Source: Cokeromyces recurvatus
Lineage: Eukaryota > Mucoromycota > Mucoromycetes > Mucorales > Mucoraceae
Direction: 5' to 3'
NCBI RefSeq assembly: GCF_025118155.1
Contig: NW_026251424.1
Location: forward strand, 124,001 to 188,000
DNA length: 64,000 nt
Under the pieces are notes generated by a model. It made no database searches and was not told where the DNA came from. It saw only the letters and a list, made by a program, of their open reading frames with translations. Position numbers and translations under genes: made by a program. Below, one piece after another: positions 60,849-64,000 of the stretch; the stretch's first letter is position 1; each line of letters opens with the position of its first letter.

Positions 60849-61403
60849 ACAAATATATATATATGCTTGGATATGCTAATATCAATTTACGCCTTTTCAC
60901 ACTCTTATATGCACTCATTTTAAAACTATACTATTTCTATTTTATATTTATGCCTCATTTAGCATTTTGTACTTTCTTTCATATTATATTGTAAAACTAG
61001 TATTATATCAACATCTTAACTTGTATAAATTGTAAAACCCTTCCCCCCTTTTTTTTGTAGTTGTTAGATCATATACATATACATATATGCCCTTTCCCTC
61101 TCTCTCTCTCTCTCTCTCTCATTCTCTCTTCATATATATAAATATTGAATTTCAATAATTATGTTTATATGATGTATATCTAAGTATGTTAACAATAGAT
61201 GTTTAAATAAATAAAAGCCTTTGAAAAGAACCCCCTTTCTTTTCTGTTAATTGTAGCATATGTATTGTGTCCCTGAAAAATAACTGTGAAGGTTGTTATC
61301 ACTACTCCTTTGCCCCTGACTCGTATAACCAGCCTCATGGAAACACATGATGTAAATATGTATATATATATATATATATATAAAATACACTGTTAAAATT
61401 AAT
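60849..61403. other. Convergent intergenic region
   Basis: About 550 bp between the stops of the zinc-finger and TBC genes. It contains a CT dinucleotide microsatellite near 61097-61130 and TA repeats near 61365. No gene seen. Confidence 0.5.
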
Positions 61404-63291
61404 TTATTTTAAATGATTTGGAGCATTATGAAATAATGTTTTCCACATGTATGCTTCTGACAGTAATAATTCAATATCTTTCTCTTGCCATCCTTGAGTA
61501 GGTAATTGCTGAAGAAAGATCATAACTCCCTGAAAATCCAATTTTTGTAATTGGTTAGACCATTTCACCAGAAATGCAGCGCAAACATATACATGGAATT
61601 CCGAAAAGCCTTCTGATGACCCTTCTGCCAAGTATGTGTCCCACATACGAATTGTGCTACGTAATGGTAATTCTCGCATTAATAAACAATTCATCCAACG
61701 AAATGCAAATTGTATAAATTCAATTCCTTCATTTTGTAAATGCTGAGTAAGACGAGCTAATAAAAGGAATAATACATAAAGATCAGTTTAAATTATATAT
61801 TATTTTATTTGTATTTACCATCAATTCGCGATACTAATTCTTTTAATATTGTGATCTGCCTTTGAATGCCAGGTTGTGCGAAGGTGTAATTATCTTGTAT
61901 ACCGTCTAGTAGTTTTGATAGACACCAAAAACTATCTGCTTCTATCACGTCTAATACTTTTGTATCTAATTTACTAACATCATAATATTCTGGATCTTCA
62001 TCTATATAAGCAGAAAGAAAGACTTCAAATATAGGTGTTACTAAATCATTAATTCCTTGCACATAACCACTTGCTGGATGTCGTATTGCCCATTGATATA
62101 ATATTCTTTCCAAACACTAGTATAGTATAGTATACATAAGCAAAAAAACAAAAAAACAAAAAAATATTTTTTAATTTCAGTCTGTTATATACCTACCGAC
62201 TGAGTTGCTTCACATTGATAAAGAGGTATACCTGGATTAGTTCTGGGTATATCTATATGAATTTGATGCCATAAGGCTTGATCTAATCCTGCTGTTCCTC
62301 TTGCATATGTAACTGCAACACTATCTGAATATTCCTTTCGTTTACGAGCTAATGTAATTTCTCTTCTGGTCGAATTACAAGGTAGATAACCTAGTAATAA
62401 TTGCCATGCCATCATCCTTAATTCTTCAGGTATACCACTCCAACTTAAAGATCTCAACGTCACTAAATTCAATAGGGATATATCAATAAACTATGAATTA
62501 TTATCCAAAAGAAATTCTAATTTTTACCCAAGTCAACATTTGAAACTGACAAGACTTCCATAAACTTTTTTGTTCTTGTAGGATCTTTTGTCTCTTCTAG
62601 ATTTATTCTTTTCAATAAATAGGTAGGATCTAACAAAAATTCATATATCAAACAGAAGATCTAATTTTAGCTTCAATCAATTTTTTTTTATACCTAATAG
62701 TAAATCGTTTACATTATCTTTGATGCCATTTGGATTTATTAATCTTTTCTTTTTCGGCACTTTCAATGTTTGCTTTGTATCTGAAGAATCTTCTTGAGAT
62801 GCAGCGACACACACTAAAGCCTCAGTAGATTTTGTAGTTTTCTCCGAATCTTTATCAGTCTTTTTTGTTATATCTAAAGGCTGTTGTTCGTGTATATCAT
62901 CACTCCATTCATCATTGGTATCTTTTAAGAAGGCTTTAAATGACGTTTGATGAGATTTATTTTTTACTTGTGTCTGCTTCTTTGGTTGTTGTTTATCTTT
63001 TAAGTTGGAATCAGTAGTTATATTAGAAGATTGAACGCGACTATTTTTAATTAACGATTGTTGTTGTGATGTAGGATATTGAGATGGTAACATGACAGGT
63101 TTTGATGATGGGTCATTCGTTGTTATTAAGCTATTATAAGTATACCTTGCGCCTATAACAATAGGTTCAGTTGTATCATTCGAAGATGTACTAGACCAAC
63201 TAGGAACAATACTTATACTGAGTGAGTTATAATTAGATTTATGTAATCTTTTTTTTTTTTTTCCATTATAATAGGTATATTCACTCATCAT
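61404..63291 (-). CDS. GYP1: TBC-domain Rab GTPase-activating protein (Gyp1/TBC1D22 type)
   Basis: GAP for Golgi/early-endosome Rab proteins. Minus-strand exons 62694-63291, 62528-62629, 62197-62462, 61819-62116 and 61404-61756 give 538 residues from the ATG at 63291. The N-terminal 200 residues are low-complexity. The TBC domain starts at S-W-S-G-I-P-E-E-L-R. The arginine finger is in I-H-I-D-I-P-R-T-N-P and the glutamine finger in S-G-Y-V-Q-G-I-N-D-L-V-T-P. C-terminal blocks are F-R-W-M-N-C-L-L-M-R-E and R-M-W-D-T-Y. The 5' end is uncertain: the frame stays open upstream to about 63357, and an acceptor-like TAG at 63358-63360 suggests another upstream exon. Confidence 0.85.
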
Positions 63292-64000
63292 CTTTCTCCC
63301 CTTCTTTAATAATATTTTACCTTCCAGGTAATTTAAGTCCTCGGCGTTTCCAAAAAGATCTATTAAATTAAAATGAATGATTAATCTTTTTGTTTTTTAT
63401 TTTTTTTTTAATGTTACTAAAAATGTTTACTTTGTTGATTCTACGCATCAAAGCGGTTAATGTGCAAATTAAGATCAATTTATTTAATGTATATTCAGTT
63501 TTTTTTTCTTTTCTTCTTAAAAAGGTATACTTATTCATTTTTATCTTACTTACTTTGTTCCATCCAATCCTTTTATGCTTATCTTATGTATGTATCTATA
63601 GAAAAAAAAAAAAAGTATAATAACACATTATACAATATATTTTTTTTTATCATATGCGAAAAATGAAGAAAAAGTATAATTTTGTAACCCCGCTGTTTTT
63701 TTTTTTTTTTTTTTTACCTTGAATGTTTACACATATCATACAACATACATATTTAAATGCTAAATGCTATCCCACTATAATGGGTTAAAATTAAGAATTA
63801 GAACTATGATGTGCTAGTTAAAGGAATATTATGTAAGCATATATTTGTATCACCTTTGTAGAATACGAATAAAGATAGTTCTTTGTTTATTTAAGGGAAG
63901 GATTCTATTAGTAGTAGAGGATTCAAATTATGCTGACCTATTTTACTACTTTTTGCTTTTTATCATAGTAAATCAATACAGTTCATGAAAAAATATAATA
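63292..64000. other. 5' flank of the TBC gene and window end
   Basis: About 700 bp of AT-rich DNA with T-runs. It may include an untracked first exon of the TBC gene: an open, minus-strand segment at 63292-63357 is preceded by a splice-acceptor-like site. Nothing else is recognised. Confidence 0.4.

Overview
The window is nuclear DNA of a filamentous fungus, most likely a Mucoromycota (Mucorales-type) species. The evidence is a very AT-rich sequence with long poly(dA:dT) tracts, many short GT-AG introns inside compact genes, and protein families that read as early-diverging fungal (Sec7 ARF-GEF, Gyp1-type TBC, VWA8, epsin, COX13, DAHP synthase). There is no operon structure. Genes are mostly single units on both strands, and several converge with almost no spacer. 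The organism call is inference from protein flavour and base composition, not a database match.

Layout. 1-2.1 kb: COX13 (cytochrome c oxidase VIa, +) converging on the pre-mRNA 3'-processing factor CFIm25/NUDT21 (-). 2.1-4.5 kb: a decayed transposon with TA target duplication and long terminal inverted repeats, carrying a broken Fanzor/TnpB-like RuvC-zinc-ribbon gene. 6.3-8.2 kb: riboflavin reductase RIB7 (+) converging on ribose-5-phosphate isomerase (-), linked through ribose-5-phosphate/GTP-derived riboflavin precursors. 9.7-16.2 kb: a 12-exon Sec7/BIG ARF-GEF (-), followed by a mitochondrial PPR-like protein (-). 19.3-25.0 kb: two intact Tc1/mariner (DD34E) copies with identical transposases in head-to-head inverted orientation. 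They enclose about 2.2 kb that holds a small PD-(D/E)XK-like gene, a MITE-like inverted repeat and GTTACCGGTAAC palindromes.

26.7-35 kb: DAHP synthase (+), SEM1/DSS1 proteasome subunit (+), a small Ser-rich protein (-), a nucleostemin/GNL3L-type permuted GTPase (-) and a secreted or ER-lumen protein of unknown function (-). 35.6-50.5 kb: STT3 oligosaccharyltransferase (+), an S9 prolyl-oligopeptidase-family peptidase (-), a type II membrane protein (+), a small SERTA-like protein (-), a dead transposase fragment, NOP53 (+), a PP1-targeting CBM21 protein (-), epsin (-) and tRNA-Gly(UCC) (-). 51.7-64 kb: VWA8 (+, 16 exons), a two-finger C2H2 protein (+) and a Gyp1/TBC1D22-type Rab GAP (-).

Functional themes: membrane traffic (Sec7, epsin, TBC GAP), ribosome biogenesis (NOP53, GNL3L), mitochondria (COX13, PPR protein, VWA8) and housekeeping metabolism. 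Exon boundaries were derived by hand from splice dinucleotides, reading-frame continuity and family similarity. For most genes the exon lengths sum to an exact open frame, which is the main support for the models.
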